Source: Bacteroidales bacterium
GTDB taxonomy: Bacteria > Bacteroidota > Bacteroidia > Bacteroidales > UBA12077
Assembly (NCBI GenBank): GCA_003446015.1
Contig: DMBU01000101.1
Span: 1 to 51,831 of the forward strand
Length of the DNA: 51,831 nt
Direction of reading: 5' to 3'
The translations under genes and the position numbers were made by a program. This document shows positions 45,254 to 51,831 of this stretch, in pieces (position 1 is the stretch's first letter; every line of letters begins with the position of its first letter). The notes under the pieces are model-generated. The model had not been told where the DNA came from. It did no database searches and was given only the letters and a program-made list of their open reading frames with translations.

Positions 45254-45964
45254 TCAGCTAAACCATTTTGTTAATCCATCTTTGTAATTCCTGCCAATAG
45301 TAAACCTTCGACCTGCGATCTCAACAAATGCTGATGTAAAAACCTCTACTTTCGAATAATTGACAATAAACGATCGATGAATGCGAATAAAATCCGAATC
45401 GGGCAATTCTTTTTCTATCCCTGATAAACTTTCGTAGCAAATAATTGAAAAATCAGAAGTATAAACTTTAATATAGTTGTCTAAACTTTCAATATAAAGA
45501 ATATCCTTAAATGGTATTTTATAGTTCTTTTTATCTGATTTTAAAATGATGTAATCTTTAATTTGCTCTTTTTCCAAGCGTTCCGTTTCAGGCTTTTTTT
45601 CTAATATAAGAAATTTATTTATGGCTTTTAAAAAACGTTCAAAGGATATTGGCTTCACCAGGTAATCAATTGCATCTAGTTCAAAGGCATCAACTGCAAA
45701 ATTGCGATATGCTGTGGTGAAAATAACTTTAGGAGGCTTTGAAAGTGATTTTAGAAATTCAATACCGGAAATTCCTGGCATATTAATATCCAAAAAAAGT
45801 AAATCAACTTTTTTCTTACTCAAAATTTCAATGGCATCAATCGCCTTTGTAAATCCATGAATACATTCCATATTTTTAAAGTTTTCAAGATGTTCCTGAA
45901 TCACTTTTATGGCAATGGGTTCATCATCAATGATTATACACTTATATTTTGAGTTTTGATCCAT
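45254..45964 (-). CDS. LytTR-family response regulator
   Basis: A 236-residue response regulator. The receiver domain has the acidic pair in IIDDEP, phospho-acceptor Asp59 in DLLFLDINMPG, and the later FTTAYRNFAVDAFELDAIDY with Lys in YLVKPIS. The C-terminal LytTR DNA-binding domain (about 135-236) shows LYIESLDNYIKVYT and FIRIHRSFIVNYSKV. It starts 1 bp after the stop of the histidine kinase gene on the same strand, a clear operon. The target is unknown, but the divergent MotA/ExbB-like gene is a candidate. Confidence 0.95.
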   Translation of the reverse strand: MDQNSKYKCIIIDDEPIAIKVIQEHLENFKNMECIHGFTKAIDAIEILSKKKVDLLFLDINMPGISGIEFLKSLSKPPKVIFTTAYRNFAVDAFELDAIDYLVKPISFERFLKAINKFLILEKKPETERLEKEQIKDYIILKSDKKNYKIPFKDILYIESLDNYIKVYTSDFSIICYESLSGIEKELPDSDFIRIHRSFIVNYSKVEVFTSAFVEIAGRRFTIGRNYKDGLTKWFS

Positions 45965-45965
45965 A

Positions 45966-47042
45966 TCAGTTCAAATTTATCTCTAATTCTGCTATAAATG
46001 TTTTCCCGTTATTAATGAGCTCAAGCTGATATTTATTTTTATAAATTAGCTCTAATCGTTCCTTGATATTTTTTAAACCTATCCCCTTGCCTTCCTGATT
46101 CAAGTATTTATCTGCTTTTGCCTTTGACACCGAATTTTCAATCTTGAATCTTAATTTATCAGAATCGATATCCGATTCCAAATATATAAAACTATCTTCA
46201 GGCTTATGGAACCCGTGCTTAAAGGCATTCTCGACAAAAGGGAATAGGATTAAAGGTGCTATTTTTATTTTTTTTACGTCATCCGGAAAATTGATCTTAA
46301 CATTAAAATTCTTATCGTGTCGCACACGCTCCAGTTCAATATAATTATTTATAAATTCAATTTCCTTCTTCAATTCTACCTCTGGTTTATCACATTCGTA
46401 TAACATATAATCCAATAAATCTGAAAGTTTAACAATCACTTCTCTGGAAATATCAGCATCTTCTTTTACCAGGCCATATAAATTATTCAACATATTAAAT
46501 AAAAAGTGAGGATGAATCTGGCCTTGCAAAAGTTTTAAATTAGCTTCCTTTAATTTTAATTCAGTAATTTGCTTTTGTTTTTCAATGTCATTTTTCTCAA
46601 TAAGTCTTCGATACGATTCTTTTATAAAGTGGATAACAGCAGCCATAATTACAATTAAGTAATTGCCGGCGATCAGGATCACAATATCATCACGTTTGGG
46701 TACAATTGCCTGAGGAAGGCTAAATGCACTGTATAGTAAAATAACAAATACTGAAAGTGATATAATCCATAATGTAACAATAAAAACAGCGAATAAAATG
46801 TAAATAAAAACAAAGAACCTTCCTTCAAATAAATATCGTGGAATTAGATATTTGTTAATCGTCAGTGTTATAAAATAACTTACTATGATAAGTAAACTTA
46901 CAAGTATCAGCCTTATTTGAATATCGTAATCTCGATTACTAAATATGAAAAACATTAAAACGAATGCAAATAGCCAATAAATTAGATGCCAAAGCCAGCC
47001 GCTCCTTTTTATAAATAAAATATAAATGCCATGATCTTCCAT
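45966..47042 (-). CDS. LytS-type sensor histidine kinase
   Basis: A 358-residue membrane kinase of the His_kinase (PF06580) family. Four hydrophobic helices occupy about residues 15-140, followed by a coiled coil and the dimerisation box LLQGQIHPHFLFNMLNNLYG with likely phospho-acceptor His179. The ATPase part shows LILFPFVENAFKHGFHKP (N box) and GKGIGLKNIKERLEL (G box). No extra sensor domain is present, so the signal is probably sensed in the membrane. It lies directly upstream of the LytTR regulator, and its partner is certain from the 1-bp spacing. Confidence 0.95.
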   Translation of the reverse strand: MEDHGIYILFIKRSGWLWHLIYWLFAFVLMFFIFSNRDYDIQIRLILVSLLIIVSYFITLTINKYLIPRYLFEGRFFVFIYILFAVFIVTLWIISLSVFVILLYSAFSLPQAIVPKRDDIVILIAGNYLIVIMAAVIHFIKESYRRLIEKNDIEKQKQITELKLKEANLKLLQGQIHPHFLFNMLNNLYGLVKEDADISREVIVKLSDLLDYMLYECDKPEVELKKEIEFINNYIELERVRHDKNFNVKINFPDDVKKIKIAPLILFPFVENAFKHGFHKPEDSFIYLESDIDSDKLRFKIENSVSKAKADKYLNQEGKGIGLKNIKERLELIYKNKYQLELINNGKTFIAELEINLN

Positions 47043-47253
47043 ATCAATTCAAAGATACTATTTAATATTTTTCTATCATTTACAAGCTTCTTAATTTATG
47101 TAAACAACAACTTATAAACCCTAAACAGCAATCTGGCATTAAGAAAGGATATTTTGCTATTTAGCCTTTGAAATGATACCTTAGCATAAATATATTTTTT
47201 GTTCAATTATTCAACTGTATTATTGGGTTAGTATTAACCAAAAAATTGAAATT

Positions 47254-47625
47254 ATGATATTTGAACATTTAGTTATCGGTGGAATTTATTTTATGTTACC
47301 CATCTACATGATGTGGATAGTTGTTATCTTTTTTAGTATAAAATTTCTTGTAAACTATTTTTCAGGAAATAAGGATTTAAAAAAACTATCGAAACAAAAT
47401 TCCCTGATTCTTTTTATTGGAAGCTTTGCTTTTCTATTTGGACTTTTAGGTCAGGTAATTGGACTTTCCCAGGCCTTACAAGCTATACAAGCAGCGGGTG
47501 ACATTTCCCCTGCTTTAATGGCAGGTGGATTAAGAGTATCCCTTTTAGCTCCATTGTATGGATTTGTTTTATTTCTAATTTCGGGTATTATTTGGTTTGT
47601 TTATAGAAATTTATTGATAAAATAA
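47254..47625 (+). CDS. MotA/TolQ/ExbB-like proton-channel family protein
   Basis: A 123-residue membrane protein with three helices (about 10-34, 50-68 and 96-118). The segment FGLLGQVIGLSQALQAIQAA followed by GGLRVSLLAPLYGFVLFL matches the two-helix core of MotA/TolQ/ExbB channels. It is shorter than ExbB and lacks a partner ExbD or MotB gene beside it. Divergent from the two-component pair across 211 bp, it is a plausible target of that pair. A terminator follows. Confidence 0.75.
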   Translation: MIFEHLVIGGIYFMLPIYMMWIVVIFFSIKFLVNYFSGNKDLKKLSKQNSLILFIGSFAFLFGLLGQVIGLSQALQAIQAAGDISPALMAGGLRVSLLAPLYGFVLFLISGIIWFVYRNLLIK

Positions 47626-47643
47626 TTTATCGACAAGTAATTT

Positions 47644-47678
47644 AATCAGGCATTCTTAGTAAGTTTGTCTGATTTTTT
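47644..47678 (+). terminator. Terminator after the MotA/ExbB-like gene
   Basis: AATCAGGCA (47644-47652) pairs with TGTCTGATT (47666-47674) over 9 bp with one G-U pair, then a T run. Confidence 0.65.
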
Positions 47679-47689
47679 ATATACAAACG

Positions 47690-48271
47690 ATGATCATAGA
47701 ACATATAAAAGCTTCAGATTTAGAAACCAGGAAATGGTCTGGAGGTACAACAACCCAACTTGTAATATTTCCTAAAGGTGCAGAATATAAAAAACAAGAT
47801 TTTCTGTTTCGGTTAAGCACGGCTACTGTTGAATCTGAAGAATCTACATTTACAAAACTTCCTGGTGTATCACGTAAGATAATGATTCTAGATGGTGAAA
47901 TTAAGATTGAACATCAAAGTCGTTATTCCAAAACACTTAAGAAATTTGAACAAGATAGCTTCGAAGGAAACTGGAATACAAAAAGTTATGGAAAAGCTAT
48001 TGATTTTAATTTAATGACTACCAGAAATACAAAAGGTGAGATCAAAGCAATTTCATGCAATAGTTCATTTGAAATCAAGTTAAATGCCAATGTTGATTTT
48101 TATGTATTATACATTTATTCCGGTAAAATAAATTTTTCTCTCGATCAAGAAAATATAAATCTAAATCAAGGAGATTTACTACAGATTTATTCTGAAAATG
48201 AACCCGGGAACCTTAAACTTTCAACAATTCAATCTTGCGAAATTATACTTGCAAAAATACGTCTCAACTAA
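47690..48271 (+). CDS. hutD-like: HutD/Ves family cupin-like protein
   Basis: A 193-residue protein of the HutD/Ves family: RKWSGGTTTQLVIFPKGAEY, FLFRLSTATVESEESTFTKL, PGVSRKIMILDGEIKIEHQ near the N-terminus, and a C-terminal cupin half ending IQSCEIILAKIRL. HutD is a double-barrel protein tied to histidine use in Pseudomonas, while Ves of E. coli responds to cold. No hut genes are near, so the role here is open. It begins just after the terminator of the previous gene. Confidence 0.88.
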   Translation: MIIEHIKASDLETRKWSGGTTTQLVIFPKGAEYKKQDFLFRLSTATVESEESTFTKLPGVSRKIMILDGEIKIEHQSRYSKTLKKFEQDSFEGNWNTKSYGKAIDFNLMTTRNTKGEIKAISCNSSFEIKLNANVDFYVLYIYSGKINFSLDQENINLNQGDLLQIYSENEPGNLKLSTIQSCEIILAKIRLN

Positions 48272-48323
48272 TGATTAATTAAAAGGAATTTACTATTTTC
48301 GTTTTCCTAATTTATTAACCCAT

Positions 48324-49127
48324 ATGAAAAAGACTCTCATTAGTAGCATTATTTTAATTTTTAACATCTATAGTTTTGGTCAAAATTTAGATTACAGTAT
48401 TAGTTTAAAATATAATCAACCTTATACAAATAGTATAGAAAAAACACCTTACGTATATTTATATAGTCCGTCAACTGCTTATTCGACTTATTTTTCAAAT
48501 GCAGGAATAAAAGAAACTTATAATTCTAAGCCAGGAATTAAATTTAGTGGGAACTTTTGTTATAATTTTAATTCTCACTTATTTCTTGAAGGAGGATTAC
48601 AATTAAATTTAATAAGATTTCAACAAGAAACTGAAGTTTTAACAACCAGTTTATCTGAATTTGAAATTGTTTATGATATAGAGTTTCAAGATTCATTAGG
48701 AAATCCTTTGTATCCTATTATTATTGGGCAAAATATTGTTTATGAAGATCAGGATAAACTAGGAAATACTTCAGCACTTTATTCTGAAATTCCAATACAA
48801 ATTGGATATTCTTTTTTTAACAATAAATTAAAATGTAAAATTGGACTTATAACCTCTTTTCTTGCGTATGCTGAAGTGTATGTTTATGATAAAATAAACT
48901 CGATAGATTACACAACCATTTCTGTAAAAAAAGATAAAACAGGCGATGGTTTTACAAATCTAATGTGGAATGGCAATATTGAACTTGAATATCTTGTTTT
49001 TGAAAAAATAGGATTAAGTCTTGGTTATACAAGATCTCTCAATTCATTTTATGACGAAAGTGTTAGTATAGGAAGTCCAAAATATAATTTATTCTCAATT
49101 GGAATAACATATAACTTCTTAAATTAA
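48324..49127 (+). CDS. Outer-membrane beta-barrel protein
   Basis: A 267-residue exported protein with an N-terminal signal (about 1-19, ending IYSFGQ), followed by alternating strands of a PorT/OmpA-like eight-stranded barrel (DYSISLKYNQPY, FSGNFCYNFNSHLFLEGGLQ, LKCKIGLITSFLAYAEVYV, EKIGLSLGYTRSLNSFY) ending FSIGITYNFLN. No lipobox is present. No specific function can be assigned. It stands alone, about 50 bp after the HutD-like gene. Confidence 0.8.
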   Translation: MKKTLISSIILIFNIYSFGQNLDYSISLKYNQPYTNSIEKTPYVYLYSPSTAYSTYFSNAGIKETYNSKPGIKFSGNFCYNFNSHLFLEGGLQLNLIRFQQETEVLTTSLSEFEIVYDIEFQDSLGNPLYPIIIGQNIVYEDQDKLGNTSALYSEIPIQIGYSFFNNKLKCKIGLITSFLAYAEVYVYDKINSIDYTTISVKKDKTGDGFTNLMWNGNIELEYLVFEKIGLSLGYTRSLNSFYDESVSIGSPKYNLFSIGITYNFLN

Positions 49128-49236
49128 ATGGGTCACATAGCACTTTACTTGTTAAAAAAAACCCTCATTTTGCATTTTACTTTTGTTGAAATAAACACAA
49201 ACCTACTTTCAGATGTTAGTTAAAAAAACATAAGCC

Positions 49237-49944
49237 ATGACAACATCTAAAATTTTAGAACAACTTAAAGAATTTGGAAGTGAACAAACCAAAAAAGTAT
49301 TCATACGCCATGGGGCAAAAGAACCCTTTTATGGTGTTAAAGTAAAGGATTTAAAAACGATTCAGAAAAAAACAGGAAAAAATCATGAACTTGCGTTAGA
49401 ACTTTTCGATACAGGAAACTCAGATGCAATGTATCTGGCCGCATTAGTTTCTGAACCTGAGAAAATGACAAAAGAACAACTTCAGAAATGGGCTGAAGAT
49501 GCTTATTGGTATATGCTAAGTGAATATTCTGTTGCATGGACAGCTGCTGAAAGTAATTATGGCTGGGAACTTGCTCTGGAATGGATTGAATCGAAAAAAG
49601 AAAAAATAGCTTCAACAGGTTGGTCTACCTTATCATCTTTAATTGCAATAAAAAAAGATAAAGAGATTGATTTAGTAAAAATTGAAGAATTGCTTGATTT
49701 TGTTTCCCAAAACATTCATTCTTCCAAAAACAGAATTAGATATACCATGAATGGATTTGTTATTTCAGTTGGCTCTTACATATTACCCCTGCATAACAAA
49801 GCAAAAGAAATTGCAATGCAAATAGGAAAAGTAAGTGTTGAGATGGGAGGAACATCATGCAAGGTTCCTTTAGCAACTGAATATATTGAAAAGGCTAAAA
49901 GCCACTTCAAAGTAGGAATAAAACGTAAAACTTCTTTCTGCTAA
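49237..49944 (+). CDS. AlkD-like DNA alkylation repair protein, second member
   Basis: A 235-residue HEAT-repeat protein of the AlkD superfamily: KKVFIRHGAKEPFYGVKVKD, LALELFDTGNSDAMYLAALV, MTKEQLQKWAEDAYWYMLSE and a long run of helices after it. It belongs to the Bacteroidota group in which the N-terminal HGAKEPFYGVK is conserved. Whether it is an active glycosylase cannot be read from the sequence. Monocistronic; the interval downstream is decayed DNA. Confidence 0.87.
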   Translation: MTTSKILEQLKEFGSEQTKKVFIRHGAKEPFYGVKVKDLKTIQKKTGKNHELALELFDTGNSDAMYLAALVSEPEKMTKEQLQKWAEDAYWYMLSEYSVAWTAAESNYGWELALEWIESKKEKIASTGWSTLSSLIAIKKDKEIDLVKIEELLDFVSQNIHSSKNRIRYTMNGFVISVGSYILPLHNKAKEIAMQIGKVSVEMGGTSCKVPLATEYIEKAKSHFKVGIKRKTSFC

Positions 49945-49967
49945 AAATATTTATCTTTAAGCTGTAA

Positions 49968-50204
49968 AAAACAATTTTAACAGAGCCGTTTATTGATAAT
50001 GGCGACATACATAGAGTTTGTCTGTTTAATGTTCAAAGCATTGAAGAAGTACAAAAACTGACAGAAATCGATCTTGCCATACAATCCGGAAGCCTGATAA
50101 TGGAACGGCATCCCTGGTAAGGAAGTTCTGTGTTAGTGTTTCATCCTGAAATTTATAAAAAATTTCCTTTACCACTAAGTCACAAAAGATGCACTAAGTT
50201 TCAC
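49968..50204 (+). pseudogene. Broken YCII-related domain gene
   Basis: The frame from 49968 encodes EPFIDNGDIHRVCLFNVQSI and KLTEIDLAIQSGSLIMERHP, like the C-terminal half of YCII-domain proteins (the DPAVKAGRL...ELHPWYG pattern). The stretch HPW is followed by an in-frame TAA (50118-50120) where the family has Tyr, and the frame then goes on with GSSVLVFHPEIYKKF. The N-terminal half is missing and a stop lies just before the fragment, so this is a decayed gene. Confidence 0.6.
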
Positions 50205-50208
50205 TAAG
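50173..50208. repeat. Three CACTAAG copies
   Basis: CACTAAG occurs at 50173, 50192 and 50202 within a stretch that reads like a low-complexity intergenic repeat (CACTAAGTCACAAAAG). It lies inside decayed DNA; its age and nature are uncertain. Confidence 0.35.
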
Positions 50209-50236
50209 ATCTCCTTTTACTGCCTCCTACCAACTG

Positions 50237-50374
50237 CTAACCGCTTCCTGCTTCCATTTGGTTAACATGCCGAGTGACATTGTAAGTCGGTTTTAAAGCA
50301 ATAACCCCCGACCCGAACAATTCTTCCTGATCATACCTGGCTGCAAACCTGCCTTCGGCAGGCGAGCTGTCCAT
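50237..50374 (-). pseudogene. Relic of an mnmA 3' end next to intact mnmA
   Basis: On the minus strand a 45-codon frame reads FAARYDQEELFGSGVI, to be compared with FAAWYDNVELIGSGVI at the C-terminus of the intact mnmA just upstream on the same strand. The rest of mnmA is absent from this interval. The hairpin CCTGCCTTCGGCAGG (50349-50363) falls where the PGQ motif of MnmA should be and adds a few codons. It is a remnant of a second, diverged copy or of a partial duplication. Confidence 0.65.
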
Positions 50375-50390
50375 TGAGAAACTATTGATT

Positions 50391-51557
50391 TTAATTGATT
50401 ACTCCAGAACCGATTAGCTCAACATTATCATACCAGGCTGCGAATTGCCCGGGAGCTATTCCACGTTGAGCTTCTTCAAAACTAATATACAAACCTTCAG
50501 GTTTTGGTATTAATGTCCCTTTTTGTAATGGTTGACGATAACGAATACGAATCATCAAATCTTTTGTTTCTCCCGCTTTTAATTTCAGGTCAGGGCGAAT
50601 CCAATGCGTTTCGTCACTTGAGATAAACAAAGCTTTTCGGTATAGTCCGGGATGCTCATCTCCCCTGCCCACATAAACAATATTTTCCTCCACATCAATG
50701 GCAATAACATACATTGGTTTTCCTGTACCGCCAATATTTAAGCCTTTTCGTTGTCCAATGGTATAAAAATGTGCTCCGCGATGATCGGCAATTACTTTTC
50801 CATCTTCCCGTTTATATTGACAGGCTTTTGATAATTCAATTAACTCATCTGAAGTATTTAAATTTTCGTAATATGACTCAGGAATTTCAATAATATCTCC
50901 CTTTTTAGCTAGAAGCTTTTGCTGCAAAAAAGTAGGAAGATCAACCTTGCCCACGAAACAAATTCCTTGCGAATCTTTTCGTGTTGCGGTTGCGAGTCCT
51001 TGTTCATCGGCTATTCTACGAACTTCAGGTTTTAAAATATCACCAATTGGGAATAATGCTTTTGAAATTTGTTCCTGACTTAACTGACATAAAAAATAAC
51101 TCTGATCTTTATTTGGATCGGCACCAGCCAATAATCGATGAACTTTTTCTCCATTTATTTCTATGGTTTCCTTTCGGCAATAATGACCTGTAGCCACATA
51201 ATCGGCACCAAGTTTTAAGGCCTCATCAATAAAAACATCAAATTTTATTTCACGGTTACACAATACATCAGGATTTGGAGTACGTCCGCGTTCATATTCT
51301 GCAAACATATACTCAACCACCCTTTTTCGGTAGTAATCGCTTAAATCTACAGTGTGCAAAGGAATATTCAACTTTTTAGAAACCATTTCGGCAAAAAGCA
51401 GGTCATCTTCCCATGTACAATTGCTGGTTAGGGTTACAGAAGCATCATCCCAGTTTTTCATAAACAAGCCAATCACTTCATATCCTTGTTGTTTTAAAAG
51501 ATACGCAGCAACACTTGAATCCACTCCTCCCGACATGCCTATGACTACTTTTTCCAT
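50391..51557 (-). CDS. mnmA: tRNA-uridine 2-sulfurtransferase MnmA
   Basis: Makes 2-thiouridine at the wobble position of Lys, Glu and Gln tRNAs. The PP-loop is GMSGGVDSSVAAYLL near the N-terminus. The two catalytic cysteines are Cys100 in TPNPDVLCNREIKFD and Cys200 in DSQGICFVGKVDL. The C-terminal beta-barrel shows GAHFYTIGQRKGLNIGGTG and RGIAPGQFAAWYD. Its 388 residues are close to the usual length. Monocistronic, with a pseudogene relic of its own C-terminus just downstream and repeat-like DNA upstream. Confidence 0.97.
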   Translation of the reverse strand: MEKVVIGMSGGVDSSVAAYLLKQQGYEVIGLFMKNWDDASVTLTSNCTWEDDLLFAEMVSKKLNIPLHTVDLSDYYRKRVVEYMFAEYERGRTPNPDVLCNREIKFDVFIDEALKLGADYVATGHYCRKETIEINGEKVHRLLAGADPNKDQSYFLCQLSQEQISKALFPIGDILKPEVRRIADEQGLATATRKDSQGICFVGKVDLPTFLQQKLLAKKGDIIEIPESYYENLNTSDELIELSKACQYKREDGKVIADHRGAHFYTIGQRKGLNIGGTGKPMYVIAIDVEENIVYVGRGDEHPGLYRKALFISSDETHWIRPDLKLKAGETKDLMIRIRYRQPLQKGTLIPKPEGLYISFEEAQRGIAPGQFAAWYDNVELIGSGVIN

Positions 51558-51654
51558 CGCTAAAATTCCTTTATCAAATCGACTGCAAAGATATCATAAT
51601 ATTTAAAAATTACGAACCCGCCTGCTTACCAATGTCAATTAGTTAAGAAGAAAG

Positions 51655-51831
51655 AGCCGTGGTCATTGCGAGAGCCTACCCATTTTTTTGGGTATAATGC
51701 AGACATGACAACCCCAGTAAAGAGTCACTGCGAAGGAGACCTGAAAGGTCGTTCCGAAAGCTTTCGGAAGTGGCAGTCTTTATAGATTGTTTCACTACCT
51801 GCATTCCCTTCAGGCTAAGAAAATGTATATT
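51655..51831. repeat. Intergenic repeat-like element at the right edge
   Basis: The DNA upstream of mnmA carries GTCATTGCGAG and GTCACTGCGAAGGAG, words typical of repeat elements found between genes in Bacteroidota, and then two hairpins: GACCT-GAA-AGGTC (51738-51750) and the perfect palindrome TTCCGAAAGCTTTCGGAA (51752-51769). There is no transposase frame. It runs toward the window edge and its other end is not visible. No gene is seen in this interval. Confidence 0.5.

Noticed and set aside
1..51831. tRNA, rRNA, CRISPR or insertion sequence
   Set aside because: I looked for T-arm-like words, repeated spacers and transposase motifs and saw none that held up; this was by eye and could miss a degenerate case.

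Overview
The window is AT-rich, densely coded chromosomal DNA from a member of the Bacteroidota, most likely a Bacteroidales/Marinilabiliales-type organism, possibly marine. Evidence for this is a SusC/SusD pair, many N-terminal lipoprotein signals, a SusR-like one-component regulator, promoter elements of the Bacteroidota type (TAnnTTTG), few obvious Shine-Dalgarno sites, a LytTR/LytS pair and typical Bacteroidota families (DUF2723, DUF3795, M3 lipoprotein peptidase). The genus assignment is inference. No phage, plasmid, IS element, CRISPR array, rRNA or tRNA was recognised.

Layout. (1) Positions 1-9492, minus strand: a polysaccharide utilisation locus with a SusR-like regulator, SusC, SusD, a surface glycan-binding lipoprotein with two PKD-like and two duplicated lectin-like domains, and the start of another lipoprotein cut by the window edge. 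The interval before susC holds four TGAWGTA heptamers spaced exactly 11 bp apart, the best operator candidate in the window. (2) 9583-11057: a methyltransferase behind a structured leader and a Cys-rich DUF3795 protein. (3) 11286-15466: a vitamin B12 regulon, made of a promoter, cobalamin riboswitch, BtuB, a BtuG-like beta-propeller lipoprotein and a Dph6-like PP-loop ATPase. (4) 15480-23453: divergent pbpC (PBP1C) and a bacterial alpha-2-macroglobulin with a CVEQ thioester. (5) 23627-24781: an ECF sigma factor between two small membrane proteins. (6) 24778-30042: a DUF2723 membrane protein and an M3 peptidase. (7) 30326-31702: two poorly known genes around a candidate small RNA with promoter, stem and terminator. 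(8) 31836-34670: DUF554, an AmgK-like kinase, a stand-alone RapZ C-terminal domain and a MurU-like nucleotidyltransferase, probably a cell-wall sugar salvage operon. (9) 34804-45156: nhaA, rsgA, membrane proteins of unknown role, a flavoprotein, a radical SAM protein, a Cys4 protein, an MCP, an AlkD-like protein, a caspase-fold lipoprotein and a second DUF3795 protein. (10) 45254-49944: a LytS/LytTR two-component pair divergent from a MotA/ExbB-like protein, then HutD, an outer-membrane barrel and a second AlkD-like protein. (11) 49945-51831: a decayed interval with a broken YCII-domain gene and a relic of an mnmA 3' end beside intact mnmA, then repeat-like palindromic DNA.

The most interesting items are the 11-bp operator array, the candidate small RNA at 31030-31118, the PP-loop ATPase in the B12 operon, a possible terminator/antiterminator before the riboswitch, the salvage operon carrying a RapZ domain, and the gene relics next to mnmA. 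All assignments come from reading the sequence and from family knowledge; no database search was run.
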